Assembly (NCBI RefSeq): GCF_030052995.1
Contig: NZ_JASJPW010000001.1
Coordinates: 2,532,001 to 2,596,000, forward strand
DNA: 64,000 nt
Reading direction: 5' to 3'
From: Gemmobacter sp. 24YEA27
GTDB lineage: Bacteria; Pseudomonadota; Alphaproteobacteria; Rhodobacterales; Rhodobacteraceae
Shown here: piece by piece, positions 53,683-62,788 of the stretch
How the letters are laid out: every line of letters begins with the position of its first letter
Position numbering within the stretch: the first letter of the stretch is position 1
Notes under the pieces: model-generated
What the model was told of the DNA's origin: nothing
The model's database searches: none
The model's input: only the letters and a program-made list of their open reading frames with translations
Made by a program: the position numbers and the translations under genes

Positions 53683-55803
53683 TCAGAACCGCGCGGTCAT
53701 CCCCATGATAAAGGTCCGGCCCCGCCCGGATTCAGACCGGTAATTGTTCAGCCCCGAACCAGCATAGCCATAGGTCTTGTCGGTAACATTCTCGACCGAG
53801 AAGAAGGCCTGAACCGTGTCATTTACCTTATAGCTGCCATAGAGATCCCAGAGGTCGTAGGCAGCGGTCTCCTGCCAGCCATTGAAGAACTCGGCCTCTT
53901 TACCGGTACCGACATAGCGATATTGCGCGCCGAGTTGCAGCCGCTGATCCAGGAGCCGCACGCCGAAATCCACGGTCGCCACGCGGTCAGGCTGGATCGA
54001 GCCTTCCCCATTGCCGCCACCGGTGCCGAAGCCCGTCGGCACATCATCGGTCTTGCTGTCGGAATACCCGATATTGACGTAATAGAGCCCGGCATCATAA
54101 GCGCCCTCGATCTCGACGCCATGGCTTTTCACCGTGCCATCGGTATTCACCCAGCGAACCACGCCGCCCTGCAGATCATTGACGATGTAGTTTTTGATCC
54201 GGTTGTTGAAGTAACCGACCTTCAGCCGCACCTGGTCATCGGCGCTGAACAGCCCGTCACGCCGCCAGTTCACGCCGAGATCAACGCCTTTCGACAGTTC
54301 CGGCTTCAGATCCAGATTGTTGTTGTTCGAGCTGCCGACACCGGTGTTGAACGGCACATTGGCATAGAACACCTCATGCGAGCTTGGCGGCCGGAAGGTG
54401 TGGGAATAGGTGCCGTAAAGCTCGATCTCCGGTGTCAGATCGAAGGAGAGACCGAGCTTCGGCAGCACTTCGCCGCCCGAGCGTTCGACATATTCATTCG
54501 CCGGGGCCGTCCGGGTGCCCGAAACTTCCCAATGGTCATAACGCAGACCACCGATCAGGCTCCAGCGGCCAAAATCGGCCACCGCTTCGGAAAACAGCGA
54601 CGATTTGTCGAGCGTTCCCGGATGGTTGCCACCGCGCCGCTCATAGGTTCTGAAGTCGTTTTGCTGCCAGCTGACGCCGAAGGTCAGATCAAGGTTCACG
54701 CCATTCGACAGATCGACATTGGCGTGGTTCGTCAGGCTCGCCCCTTTGGTGACATCAGCGGTGCGCCGCCCGGTATAGCCACCGGTCGAACCGGGGCGGT
54801 AGTTCAGCTCTTCCTCATTATGGAACAGTTCGAGATCAAGGTTGATCCACTGATTGTCCGGCCGCCATTTCCAGGACAGCGTATCGGTCTGGTTGTCGAT
54901 ATCCCAGTTGTAGTTCGAGTTGATGAACTGGTTGCGATACCAGCGGGTGCCGAATACGAATGTATGTTCGGAATTCGGCTTGACCTCGAATTTCACCAGC
55001 CCGCCCTTCGGCGAATTCGAGGCGCCCTTGCCCGCGACCACGATCCCGTCGCCATTCTCGTAATCGCTTTGCGAGGTATGGGCGATGGCGGCCATCACAT
55101 TGACCTCGCCGTCGCCACCCCAAAGGCCGGTAAAGCGCTGCCCGTAAGCCAGCATCCCCGACTGGTCATAGCCGTTCGAGCCACCCTTCAGCCGCAGCAT
55201 CCCGCCACGCGTCTCGCCCTCCAGCACCACATCATCAATCGCGAGCGTGCGGAAATTCGCAGCCCCGGACAGGGTGCCGGATCCATGGGCGCCCGAAACC
55301 GGGCCGCGCACCACTTCGACCGCGCCGGTCAGCTCGGGATGCACGTAAAGCATCGAGCCGCCGGAGGATTCGTGGCCGCCGATATTCCTGAAGGTCTGCG
55401 GCACGCCGTCGATCATCGCGGTGACCCGGCCATAGCCGCTCGTGCCGCGAATATTGACCTCGATCCCCGGCTGGTTGGCCTGCTGGCGCGAAAACACACC
55501 GGGGATTGCGCGCAACGCGGTCTGGGCATTGCCGGAATAGCGGCCAAGGATATCGGCGCCGGAAATCGCGCTGACCGGGGCCGGTGTCTCATAGACCGCA
55601 TCGCCTGCGACGCCGAGCGTCAGCCCTTCGCCGGTCAGGAAGATGGTGCCCAGGTTATGCGGCACCGCCGTGCTGGTCTCTTCTTCACCTGTGGTCTGTG
55701 CGGTGGCGGAAAGCGGGTATTGCGCCAGGATGCTGCTGCCCAGCAAAAGCGCAAGGAATCTGGTCGAGAAAAGGCGCGGATATGCGCCATGATGATAGGA
55801 CAT
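53683..55803 (-). CDS. TonB-dependent receptor, haem/haemoglobin type (HmuR-like)
   Basis: 706 residues. A signal peptide of about 35 residues ends near SATAQ. The plug domain (about 60-170) has IPGVFSRQQANQPGIEVNIR and SSGGSMLYVHPELTGAVEVV, and the rest is a 22-strand barrel ending in a Phe (MGMTARF). The FRxP-like YSHTFRPPSSHEVFYANVPF and NNNNLDLKPELSKG segments parallel the FRAP and NPNL motifs of haem receptors, with a His between. It would import haem or haem-protein iron across the outer membrane using TonB. The HugZ-family gene 178 bp upstream reads in the same direction. No Fur, Irr or RirA box could be assigned with confidence. Confidence 0.88.
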   Translation of the reverse strand: MSYHHGAYPRLFSTRFLALLLGSSILAQYPLSATAQTTGEEETSTAVPHNLGTIFLTGEGLTLGVAGDAVYETPAPVSAISGADILGRYSGNAQTALRAIPGVFSRQQANQPGIEVNIRGTSGYGRVTAMIDGVPQTFRNIGGHESSGGSMLYVHPELTGAVEVVRGPVSGAHGSGTLSGAANFRTLAIDDVVLEGETRGGMLRLKGGSNGYDQSGMLAYGQRFTGLWGGDGEVNVMAAIAHTSQSDYENGDGIVVAGKGASNSPKGGLVKFEVKPNSEHTFVFGTRWYRNQFINSNYNWDIDNQTDTLSWKWRPDNQWINLDLELFHNEEELNYRPGSTGGYTGRRTADVTKGASLTNHANVDLSNGVNLDLTFGVSWQQNDFRTYERRGGNHPGTLDKSSLFSEAVADFGRWSLIGGLRYDHWEVSGTRTAPANEYVERSGGEVLPKLGLSFDLTPEIELYGTYSHTFRPPSSHEVFYANVPFNTGVGSSNNNNLDLKPELSKGVDLGVNWRRDGLFSADDQVRLKVGYFNNRIKNYIVNDLQGGVVRWVNTDGTVKSHGVEIEGAYDAGLYYVNIGYSDSKTDDVPTGFGTGGGNGEGSIQPDRVATVDFGVRLLDQRLQLGAQYRYVGTGKEAEFFNGWQETAAYDLWDLYGSYKVNDTVQAFFSVENVTDKTYGYAGSGLNNYRSESGRGRTFIMGMTARF

Positions 55804-55981
55804 TGCTGTCTCCGGATCTGTCTCAGGGAAATGACGTCCCCTGGATCGCCGGAGCCACAGATATCCTGGCCCAACTGTCTCGGATCTGGTCGGATGCCCG
55901 GCGCATCACGCCCGGGCGCCAGCGTTTTAGGAAATAGTCCCGCCCGGGGCAATGCAGCAGCGTGCAATTATTAAACAGAGA

Positions 55982-56794
55982 TTAAGGTTTCCCACGAAAT
56001 TGCGGCATCGCTGCCACGGCAGGCAGTACCCCCCGGGCCTGGACGCTCAGCCCCGCGAGCATCGCGCGCAGCTCTGCCCGGCTGGTGACGCGCTGAGGAA
56101 ACCAGATCCGGTGCAGGGCGCGTTCAGCAGCCAGGTCGATCCCCTCGGGGTCGATGGCCGCGATCCGCCAGCGCCCGCGCGCGCCGCCGGCCTTCGCGGT
56201 CAGAAAGGCAAAACTCTCGCGGTCGGCCTGGAGGCGGGTGATCTCTTCGGCCTCATGGCCCATCAGATCATCGGCACCGGCGAGGTCGCAGCGCAGATCC
56301 GCCACGGTCAGCAGATCGGTATTGCGCGCAGCCCCGCCATTGAAATGGATCGCCTCGACCTCCACCCGAAAAAACATGGTATCTTTCAGGGGGATATAGG
56401 CCGAGGCCTTGGTAAAGCGGCGCCGGTAACGCTCGCCCGCGATGCGTGCGGCCTCGCCCTCCAGCCGGAGCGCGCGCCCCACCAGCGTCATCCGCCTTTC
56501 GCTGACCACATCCAGCCCCTCGGCCTGCGCCAACGTCATCGAGACCCGCGGATCGGCAAGGATATTGCGCGCGTGCAGCGAGATCCCCGCAGCATAGAAC
56601 AGCGGGCTGCCATCGGGTTCCACCGAGAGATTGGTCACCGTGCTGTAAGGATAGCCGCTGTGCTGATCGAGCGTTGCCAGCGCAATGCTGCGGCAGTTTC
56701 GCAAGAGATCACGCGCCATCTGGCGGGCATCGAAAGGCGCGGCGGCGGTCTGGTTGATCGGCACGCGGCGCGGGGTGATGGCGCTGGCGCCCAT
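55982..56794 (-). CDS. HugZ-family protein, haem-utilisation type (second copy)
   Basis: 270 residues, same architecture as the copy at 50877-51638. The split-barrel start is NCRSIALATLDQHSGYPYST, with SLHARNILADPRVSMTLAQA, RRMTLVGRALRLEGEAARIA and a C-terminal DUF2470-type region (GARGRWRIAAIDPEGIDLAA). The two copies share conserved positions but clearly differ, so this is an old duplication or separate acquisition. It lies upstream of the haem-type receptor on the same strand, the more typical neighbour arrangement for hugZ. Its 3' end TAA is within the region before the receptor start. Confidence 0.86.
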   Translation of the reverse strand: MGASAITPRRVPINQTAAAPFDARQMARDLLRNCRSIALATLDQHSGYPYSTVTNLSVEPDGSPLFYAAGISLHARNILADPRVSMTLAQAEGLDVVSERRMTLVGRALRLEGEAARIAGERYRRRFTKASAYIPLKDTMFFRVEVEAIHFNGGAARNTDLLTVADLRCDLAGADDLMGHEAEEITRLQADRESFAFLTAKAGGARGRWRIAAIDPEGIDLAAERALHRIWFPQRVTSRAELRAMLAGLSVQARGVLPAVAAMPQFRGKP

Positions 56795-57225
56795 GGTTCA
56801 CTCTCCGGCAGGTCGGTCGGCTTGCCGGATGGCTGGCATCTGCCCGAACCCTATCCCGGAGGCGGGGCCTGCTTCAAGCCCTTCCGGAGCCAGTGTCCTG
56901 CAGGTGAAGAAAGGACCTTGGGGACGCGCTGGATCTTTCAGGCAGAGGTTGCCACGAACTTGTTGAACCAGTGACATTCCTCGCCCGGAAGACGATGGGC
57001 CTGTTCCGCGACGTGATCCGGCAGATCGAATCTGTGCCCCGATTTGCGATCCTGCACATCGGCGCTGATTTGTGTGCGCAGGAGCCTGTTTAACCTGGTG
57101 GCGAAATCCTCATAGCGGTCGATGCCCCCGATGAGGTGAAGCGGTTCTGGCCCGATAGCGCAGTGAGTTTTTAAAGACCATCCGCCAATTCGGAGCTTTC
57201 TGCCGGGCATTGACGACCTGCTCGT
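56795..57225. other. Intergenic region with an unassigned open stretch next to the insertion sequence
   Basis: From about 56940 to 57200 the minus strand stays open for about 90 residues (with segments like LRIGGWSLKTHCAIGPEPLH and QAHRLPGEECHWFNKF), but no family was recognised, no ribosome site is evident and the end of the frame enters the insertion sequence. It may be a gene fragment cut by the insertion or a chance frame. The first part of the interval probably carries the hugZ promoter. Confidence 0.35.
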
Positions 57226-58202
57226 GGCTCTGTTGCATAAATTGGCTGATAGCCGAGGTTTCCCCTTCCCCGGACAGACCTGTTTCCCGGCTCTGTGATG
57301 GGCATTCCGAGCGCAGTGCAGCCGTTCATGACGGCGATCCGAACCAGAAGTTCCGCGACCTGGCGATCGAAGTCCCGCGCCGTGAGACGCTGACCCGGAA
57401 GTTTTACACAGTGTATCCTGGTTTCGACGCGGCTCTGGCGGTGGTATCCGCTCTATCGTCGCCACAGGGTGCGGCCCGGATACTTCGATGACCGCAAAGC
57501 TTCGTTGCCTGCGATGGCACCGGCGGTGACGGTCTTCGGGGGGGGCGCATTCCGGCGAGGCGGGATGACCGCATCTGCGCCACGCCCGGCAATAGCGTCA
57601 TGGCATTTGCGAGTGTCGCAGGCACCGTCTGCCGTGACGCTGCCGATCTCCTGATCCTCGGGAATCCGGTCGGGCAGAACCGGAGCATCACCGATGTGGC
57701 TTCCCGTGATCCCGACGGCGCGGAGCTCCACTGTTCGTTCGTCGATGCCGATTTGGATTTTGCGCCAGACCCGCCGTTTGGGGCCGCCATGCCTGCGGGC
57801 GTTCCACTCACCTTCACCCTCGACCTTGATCCCCGTACTGTCGATCAGCAAGCGCAGCGGCCCTTTGGAACCGCGATACGGAATGGTCACGGCCAGTCTC
57901 TGCCGGCGGCGAGACAGCGTGCTGAAGTCGGGCACCGCCCGGTTCAGACCCATCAGCCGCAAGAGGCTCTCGACGAACCCCGTCATTTGTCGCAACGCCA
58001 TGCCGGACAACACCTTCATCGAAAGGCAGCTCTGAATGGCCGCATCGCTGCAGGCCTGCTGCCGGCCACGCTTGCCCGTCGGCGCGGCAACCCAGTTCAT
58101 CCCGGGGTCGAACCAGATCGTCGGCGAGCCTCGGCGCTTGAGCACTTCATTGCAGGTCGGCCAGTTCCTGGTCTTGTAACTCGGGCGCGCCGGCCTGCTC
58201 AT
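57226..58202 (-). pseudogene. IS903-like transposase, truncated by an in-frame stop
   Basis: Starts at 58202. A transposase of the IS5 family is seen: LLIDSTGIKVEGEGEWNARR holds the first catalytic Asp121, and SVTADGACDTRKCH the second, Asp192. An in-frame TAG at 57453-57455 (codon 250, expected Trp) ends the frame. The reading frame continues beyond it with SGYHRQSRVETRIHCVKLPG, where E260 would be the third catalytic residue. Thus the stop removes the DDE glutamate and probably kills the element, although readthrough would restore it. Nothing else in the frame is damaged, so the mutation may be recent. Confidence 0.78.
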
Positions 58203-58266
58203 GCCGCCTGGTTATCACATTGGATTCAAAACGTGAATCCAGTCACCGGATTTGTGCAACATAGCC
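57226..58266 (-). mobile_element. IS903-like (IS5 family) insertion sequence with a nonsense-mutated transposase
   Basis: Left end GGCTCTGTTGCATAAATTGG (from 57226). Right end, read inward on the minus strand, GGCTATGTTGCACAAATCCG (ending at 58266). The two ends match in 16 of the first 18 bases and closely resemble the IS903-type terminal repeat (GGCTTTGTTGAATAAATC). Length is 1041 bp. The expected 9-bp target duplication is absent: the left flank is CCTGCTCGT and the right flank is TAAATGATC. This suggests a rearrangement at one end after insertion. The transposase gene inside is on the minus strand. Confidence 0.8.
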
Positions 58267-58363
58267 TAAATGATCTGACGTGGCGCCAAAGTGCGAAAAC
58301 CCTGAACTGGCCGGACCAGCCACCAGAGGCGCCGGAGCACCCATAGCCCTGATTTGCCGGGAT

Positions 58364-59506
58364 TCACCCCTGGTCGGCAGGGGCCAGGCGATAGATCGCG
58401 CCCGCTGTTTCTGACAGGAACCAGATCGCCCCATCGGGCCCCTCCCTTATGTCGCGCACGCGGCTGGTCTCGGGGGCGGTGATCCGTTCTTCCGCCCAGC
58501 CAGTGGCGGCAGGCGTTTCCGGATCGAGCCGCGAGATGAAATCGAGCTTGAGCGAGCCGGTGAAGACATCGCCCTTCCATGCAGGGACCAGCGCCCCCGA
58601 ATAGACCATCAGACCCGAAGGCGCGATGGACGGATCCCAATAATGCAGAGGCTGGTTCATACCATCCGCATGAGTGCCGCTGCCGATCTTCGTACCATTG
58701 TAATTCACCCCGTAGGATATCACCGGCCAGCCGAAGTTCTCGCCCCGTTGTGACAGGTTGATCTCGTCACCGCCCTTCGCCCCATGTTCCGAGACCAGAA
58801 GGCCACCATCGGGCATGGCGGCGGCGCCCTGGATATTACGGTGCCCGATCGAGAAGATGCCAGTGCGCCAGCCGGTCTGCGCGACCTCCGGGCTGCCATC
58901 CGGGCTGCCATCACGCGCGATGCTGATTACCTTGCCATGGCTCAGGGTCGGGTCCTGCGCCTCAAGCCCCGCCGGGCCGGTGCCACGGTCGCCGGTGGTG
59001 ATGAAGATATTGCCCCTGGCCCCCTCGACGATGCGCGCACCGAAATGCCGGCTTGCGGCGGCTGTATCGCCGATGAACAGGGTCGCGAAATCCTCAAGCC
59101 GGCTGTTATCCGCAGAGAGACGCCCCCGCCCGGCCATGGTCGCAAGCCCCTCGCCGCTCCGGCCGGCCCAGGTCAGCCAGATCTCCCGACTGGTGGCGAA
59201 ATCGGCCGGCACCATCACATCCAGGAGCCCGCCCTGCCCCAGCACGGCCACCTCCGGCAGACCACTGATCGCCTGTGTCCCGCCTTCGGCAAGGCGCAAA
59301 AGCCTGCCGCCCTTTTCGGTAACCAGCAGGCTGCCATCGGGCAAAAAGGCAAAGCCCCATGGCATATCTAGCCCCGCTGCCACCCGGGTGATCTCCATCG
59401 GGCCAGCCGAGGTCTCAACCCTGCCCTGCGCCCCGGCGGCCCCCGCACCGCCCAGCAGCGCAAACGCCAGGCCGGTCAGAGCCGTCTTCACTACGGATTT
59501 GATCAT
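58364..59506 (-). CDS. PQQ-dependent sugar dehydrogenase (aldose sugar dehydrogenase type)
   Basis: 380 residues from the ATG at 59506, preceded by GAGGGGGGC. The frame extends 24 codons upstream without a signal-like start. A signal peptide is at about residues 1-26 (ending near AGAQG). Beta-propeller segments include LDMPWGFAFLPDGSLLVTEK, GNIFITTGDRGTGPAGL, VSEHGAKGGDEINLSQRGEN and YDPSIAPSG-like WDPSIAPSGLMVYSGA. Such soluble quinoproteins oxidise aldoses to lactones in the periplasm and need PQQ, whose synthesis genes are not in the window. It stands alone. Confidence 0.9.
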   Translation of the reverse strand: MIKSVVKTALTGLAFALLGGAGAAGAQGRVETSAGPMEITRVAAGLDMPWGFAFLPDGSLLVTEKGGRLLRLAEGGTQAISGLPEVAVLGQGGLLDVMVPADFATSREIWLTWAGRSGEGLATMAGRGRLSADNSRLEDFATLFIGDTAAASRHFGARIVEGARGNIFITTGDRGTGPAGLEAQDPTLSHGKVISIARDGSPDGSPEVAQTGWRTGIFSIGHRNIQGAAAMPDGGLLVSEHGAKGGDEINLSQRGENFGWPVISYGVNYNGTKIGSGTHADGMNQPLHYWDPSIAPSGLMVYSGALVPAWKGDVFTGSLKLDFISRLDPETPAATGWAEERITAPETSRVRDIREGPDGAIWFLSETAGAIYRLAPADQG

Positions 59507-59751
59507 CACGCCCCCCTCGCTTCCGCGTCCCACTGCCAGAGCGTCCGGCAAAGCTGCCGCCAAAGCCCCGGGCAGCATCTCCGGTCAGATCTCCAGGTTA
59601 AGTCTTCGGGAGAAAAGATAGGGGCGGCTCTCCCGCGCTGCGAGGGCGGATAAGGAATTTATCCCTCTTAACTGGATTTTTCGGCGCTTTTCTTTTGAAA
59701 TCGGCCCGGCTAGGGTCGGGAAAGGATCTCGGTCCAATCAGGGAGATATCA

Positions 59752-60954
59752 ATGAAAAAGTTTCTGCTGGCCACTGCGGCCTGCGCGCTGGCGGCTGGCT
59801 CGGCCTCGGCTGAGGATGTGAAACTCGGCATCCTGCTCGGCTTCACCGGCCCCATCGAAACCATCGCGCCGAATATGGCGCTGGCGTCGGAAATGGCGAT
59901 CAAAGAAGTGAACGACTCCGGCAAGGCCGCCAATGGCTGGGTTTTCTCGGGCGTGCGCGCAGACAGCAGCTGCATTGATGCGGCCCTCGCCACGGCAGCC
60001 GCCGAACGCCTGATCACCTCGGAAAGCGTCAAGGGCATCATCGGCGCCGATTGCTCGGGCGTGACCCGCGCCGTTCTGACCAATGTGGCCATGCCGAACG
60101 GGATCGTGATGATCTCGCCTTCTGCCACCTCGCCGGCCTTGTCGGATGATCCGGATGAAGGTCTCTTCTTCCGCACCGTGCCCTCGGATGCCCGCGAAGG
60201 CATCATCATGGGCGACATTCTGGCCGAGCGTGGCGTGAAGTCGATCGCGATCTCCTATTCCAACTCGGATTACGGCAAGGGCCAGGCGGATGCGATTGCT
60301 GCGGCTGCCGAAGCCAAGGGGATCAAGGTCACCATCAACGCGTCGCATGACGATGGCAAAGCCGATTACTCGGCCGAAGTCGCGGCGCTGGCCGCAGCGG
60401 GCGGCGATGTGCTCGTGGTGGCGGGCTATGTCGACCAGGGTGGCAAAGGCATCATCCAGGCCGCGGTCGACACCGGCGCCTTCACGACCTTCGGCCTGCC
60501 GGGCGGTATGTTCGGGGAATCCCTGACCGAAGCCATTGGCGCCCCGCTGGAAGGGTCTTACGGTCAGCACCCGTCGTCAGACGCGGCCGGCTACCAGACC
60601 TATCTGGACCTGGCCACCGCCAATGACCCGAGCTTTGACGGCACCACCAACTTTGCGCCGAACACCTATGACGCGACTGCGATCATGATCCTTGCCATGC
60701 AGGCCGCCGGGTCGACCGACCCCAAGGTCTACAAAGACAAGATCATGGAAGTCGCCAATGGCCCCGCCGATGGCTCGGGCGAGGTGATCAACCCCGGCGA
60801 GCTGGGCAAGGCGCTGGAGCTGATCGCGGCCGGCAAAGCCATCAACTATGAAGGCGCCACCGGCGTGACCTTCCTGGAGAATGGCGATGTCACCGGGCGC
60901 TACCGCGAATATGAAATCAAGGACGGCAAGTGGGAAACGGTGAAATATCACTGA
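59752..60954 (+). CDS. Branched-chain amino acid-type ABC transporter substrate-binding protein (LivJ family)
   Basis: 400 residues from the ATG at 59752, with GGGAG before it. A Sec signal is at residues 1-20 (MKKFLLATAACALAAGSASA), cleaved before EDVKLGILLGF. Periplasmic-binding fold segments: GFTGPIETIAPNMALASEMA, VVAGYVDQGGKGIIQAAVDT and DAAGYQTYLDLATAN. It would bind an amino acid, amide or short organic acid, and the ligand is not predictable. It leads the operon with LivG, LivF and LivH-type genes. Stem-loops after it probably set a higher level than the rest. Confidence 0.9.
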   Translation: MKKFLLATAACALAAGSASAEDVKLGILLGFTGPIETIAPNMALASEMAIKEVNDSGKAANGWVFSGVRADSSCIDAALATAAAERLITSESVKGIIGADCSGVTRAVLTNVAMPNGIVMISPSATSPALSDDPDEGLFFRTVPSDAREGIIMGDILAERGVKSIAISYSNSDYGKGQADAIAAAAEAKGIKVTINASHDDGKADYSAEVAALAAAGGDVLVVAGYVDQGGKGIIQAAVDTGAFTTFGLPGGMFGESLTEAIGAPLEGSYGQHPSSDAAGYQTYLDLATANDPSFDGTTNFAPNTYDATAIMILAMQAAGSTDPKVYKDKIMEVANGPADGSGEVINPGELGKALELIAAGKAINYEGATGVTFLENGDVTGRYREYEIKDGKWETVKYH

Positions 60955-60969
60955 TTTCCGGCTGACGTA

Positions 60970-61032
60970 GGGGCAATTGCCCCGGTCTCTGCCTTGACAG
61001 GCCCTGCAGGCCCGTGCATCCGCGCGGGCCTG
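60970..61032 (+). terminator. Two stem-loops between the binding protein and LivG-type genes
   Basis: A perfect palindrome GGGGCAATTGCCCC (60970-60983) and a second hairpin CAGGCCCG (61007-61014) with CGGGCCTG (61025-61032). They start 16 bp after the stop of the binding-protein gene, where they could end part of the transcripts and protect the upstream mRNA. Confidence 0.6.
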
Positions 61033-61098
61033 TGACAAACAAAGCGCCACCCGGCCGCGTCTGACGGCAGTATCAGCGGGGGCAATCAGGGGAAGTGC

Positions 61099-61881
61099 AT
61101 GATCCGGGTCGAGAACCTTCACCGGCATTTTGGCGGCTTTCATGCTGTCGATGGCGCCAGTCTTGAGATCCGCAAGGGCACGATCACCGGGCTGATCGGT
61201 CCGAACGGCGCCGGGAAATCCACCCTGTTCAATGTGATCGCCGGCCGGCTGCCGCCGACATCCGGCAAGGTCTTCATGGATGGGGAAGAGATCACCGGCC
61301 TTGCGCCGCATGAGCTGTTCCACAAAGGCCTTCTGCGCACCTTCCAGATCGCCCATGAATTCGGATCGATGACGGTGCGCGAGAACCTGATGATGGTCCC
61401 GGGGAGCCAACATGGCGAGCATCTCTGGAACGCCCTCTTCTCACGCGGCAAAATCCGCGAAGAGGAAGAGCGGCTCCGCGCCAAGGCCGATGAGGTGCTG
61501 GACTTCCTGACCATCAGCCATATCGCCGATAACAAGGCGAGCCAGATTTCCGGCGGTCAGAAAAAGCTTGTGGAGCTGGGCCGCACCATGATGGTCGACG
61601 CGAAAGTCGTCTTTCTGGATGAGGTCGGCGCCGGGGTGAACCGCACGCTTCTGAACACGATCGGCGATGCGATCCTGCGGCTGAACAGGGAACGCGGCTA
61701 TACGTTCTGCGTCATCGAGCATGATATGGATTTCATCGGCCGCTTCTGCGACCCGGTGATCGTCATGGCCGAAGGCAAAGTGCTGGCCGAAGGCAGCGCC
61801 GCCGAGATCCGCGCCGATGAGCGCGTGATCGAGGCCTATCTGGGCCGTGGCCTGAAGAACAAGCTGAAGGCCGGCGCATGA
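61099..61881 (+). CDS. Branched-chain amino acid-type ABC transporter ATPase (LivG family)
   Basis: 260 residues. Walker A is LIGPNGAGKSTLFNVIAGRL, the signature is ASQISGGQKKLVELGRTMMV and Walker B is KVVFLDEVGAGVN. It has the LivG-like insertion after Walker A (HKGLLRTFQIAHEFGSMTVR). The typical ...EPxAG-type sequence at Walker B is replaced by DEVGAGV. It pairs with the LivF-type ATPase in a heterodimer. Confidence 0.92.
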   Translation: MIRVENLHRHFGGFHAVDGASLEIRKGTITGLIGPNGAGKSTLFNVIAGRLPPTSGKVFMDGEEITGLAPHELFHKGLLRTFQIAHEFGSMTVRENLMMVPGSQHGEHLWNALFSRGKIREEEERLRAKADEVLDFLTISHIADNKASQISGGQKKLVELGRTMMVDAKVVFLDEVGAGVNRTLLNTIGDAILRLNRERGYTFCVIEHDMDFIGRFCDPVIVMAEGKVLAEGSAAEIRADERVIEAYLGRGLKNKLKAGA

Positions 61882-61947
61882 GGCGGTGGGTCGGGATCTC
61901 CCCGCGCATCAGGGTAATTTCAACATTCTTACTTTCGGGGAGGCGTA

Positions 61948-62661
61948 ATGGCGCATCCTTTTCTGATCGGCGAAAACATGACCGGCGGCTATGGCCCGGT
62001 TGATATCCTTCATTCCTGTACCCTCGCCGTCGAAAAGGGCGAGATCGCGGTGATCGTCGGCCCGAACGGCGCCGGCAAATCCACCGCGATGAAGGCGGTG
62101 TTCGGCATGCTGTCCTTACGCTCGGGCACGGTGCGGCTGGATGGCGAGGATATCACGAAACTCTCTCCCCAGGCGCGGGTGCGCAAAGGGATGGGGTTCG
62201 TGCCGCAGACCCAGAACATTTTCACCACGATGACGGTCGAGGAAAACCTCGAAATGGGCGCCTTCATCCGCGAGGATGAAGGGATCCAGGATACGATGGC
62301 GCAGATCTATGACCTGTTCCCGATCCTGAAGGAAAAGCGCAACCAGGCGGCGGGCGAGCTTTCCGGTGGCCAGCGCCAGCAGGTCGCGGTCGGGCGCGCA
62401 TTGATGACGCGGCCCAGGGTGCTGATGCTCGACGAGCCGACCGCCGGGGTCTCGCCCATCGTGATGGATGAGCTGTTCGACCGCATCATTGAGATCGCCC
62501 GCACCGGCATCTCGATCCTGATGGTGGAACAAAACGCCCGCCAGGCGCTGGAGATCGCGGATAAGGGCTTTGTGCTGGTTCAGGGCGCGAACCGCTATAC
62601 CGACTCGGGTGCGGCGCTGCTGTCGGACCCGGAGGTCCGCAGATCCTTCCTAGGGGGCTGA
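61948..62661 (+). CDS. Branched-chain amino acid-type ABC transporter ATPase (LivF family)
   Basis: 237 residues. Walker A is IVGPNGAGKSTAMKAVFGML, the signature is AGELSGGQRQQVAVGRALMT, and Walker B is RVLMLDEPTAGVSPIVMDEL. It forms the ATPase dimer with the LivG-type protein. GGGGAGGC lies just before the start at 61948, 67 bp after the LivG-type stop. Confidence 0.92.
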   Translation: MAHPFLIGENMTGGYGPVDILHSCTLAVEKGEIAVIVGPNGAGKSTAMKAVFGMLSLRSGTVRLDGEDITKLSPQARVRKGMGFVPQTQNIFTTMTVEENLEMGAFIREDEGIQDTMAQIYDLFPILKEKRNQAAGELSGGQRQQVAVGRALMTRPRVLMLDEPTAGVSPIVMDELFDRIIEIARTGISILMVEQNARQALEIADKGFVLVQGANRYTDSGAALLSDPEVRRSFLGG

Positions 62662-62762
62662 AAAGGTGCGCAGCATCCCCCCGCTGGCCCCTGTGCTGCT
62701 TTCTTCGGGCCCCGCTTTGGCGGTCCGGCGTCTCAGCTGCAATGCGGTTTTCAGATGTGATG

Positions 62763-62782
62763 CTTTTGCTCACTTTTGCTCA
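62763..62782. repeat. 10-bp tandem duplication upstream of the small secreted-protein gene
   Basis: CTTTTGCTCA is repeated in tandem at 62763-62772 and 62773-62782, ending 6 bp before the ATG at 62789. Possible regulatory role is unknown. Confidence 0.6.
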
Positions 62783-62788
62783 TTTCAT

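Noticed and set aside
53647..55974. Plus-strand open frame of 775 codons
   Set aside because: Antisense shadow of the TonB-dependent receptor. No family motif, and the real gene on the minus strand has a signal peptide, plug and barrel.
57217..58275. 9-bp target site duplication of the IS903-like element
   Set aside because: Left flank CCTGCTCGT and right flank TAAATGATC do not match, so no duplication is claimed.
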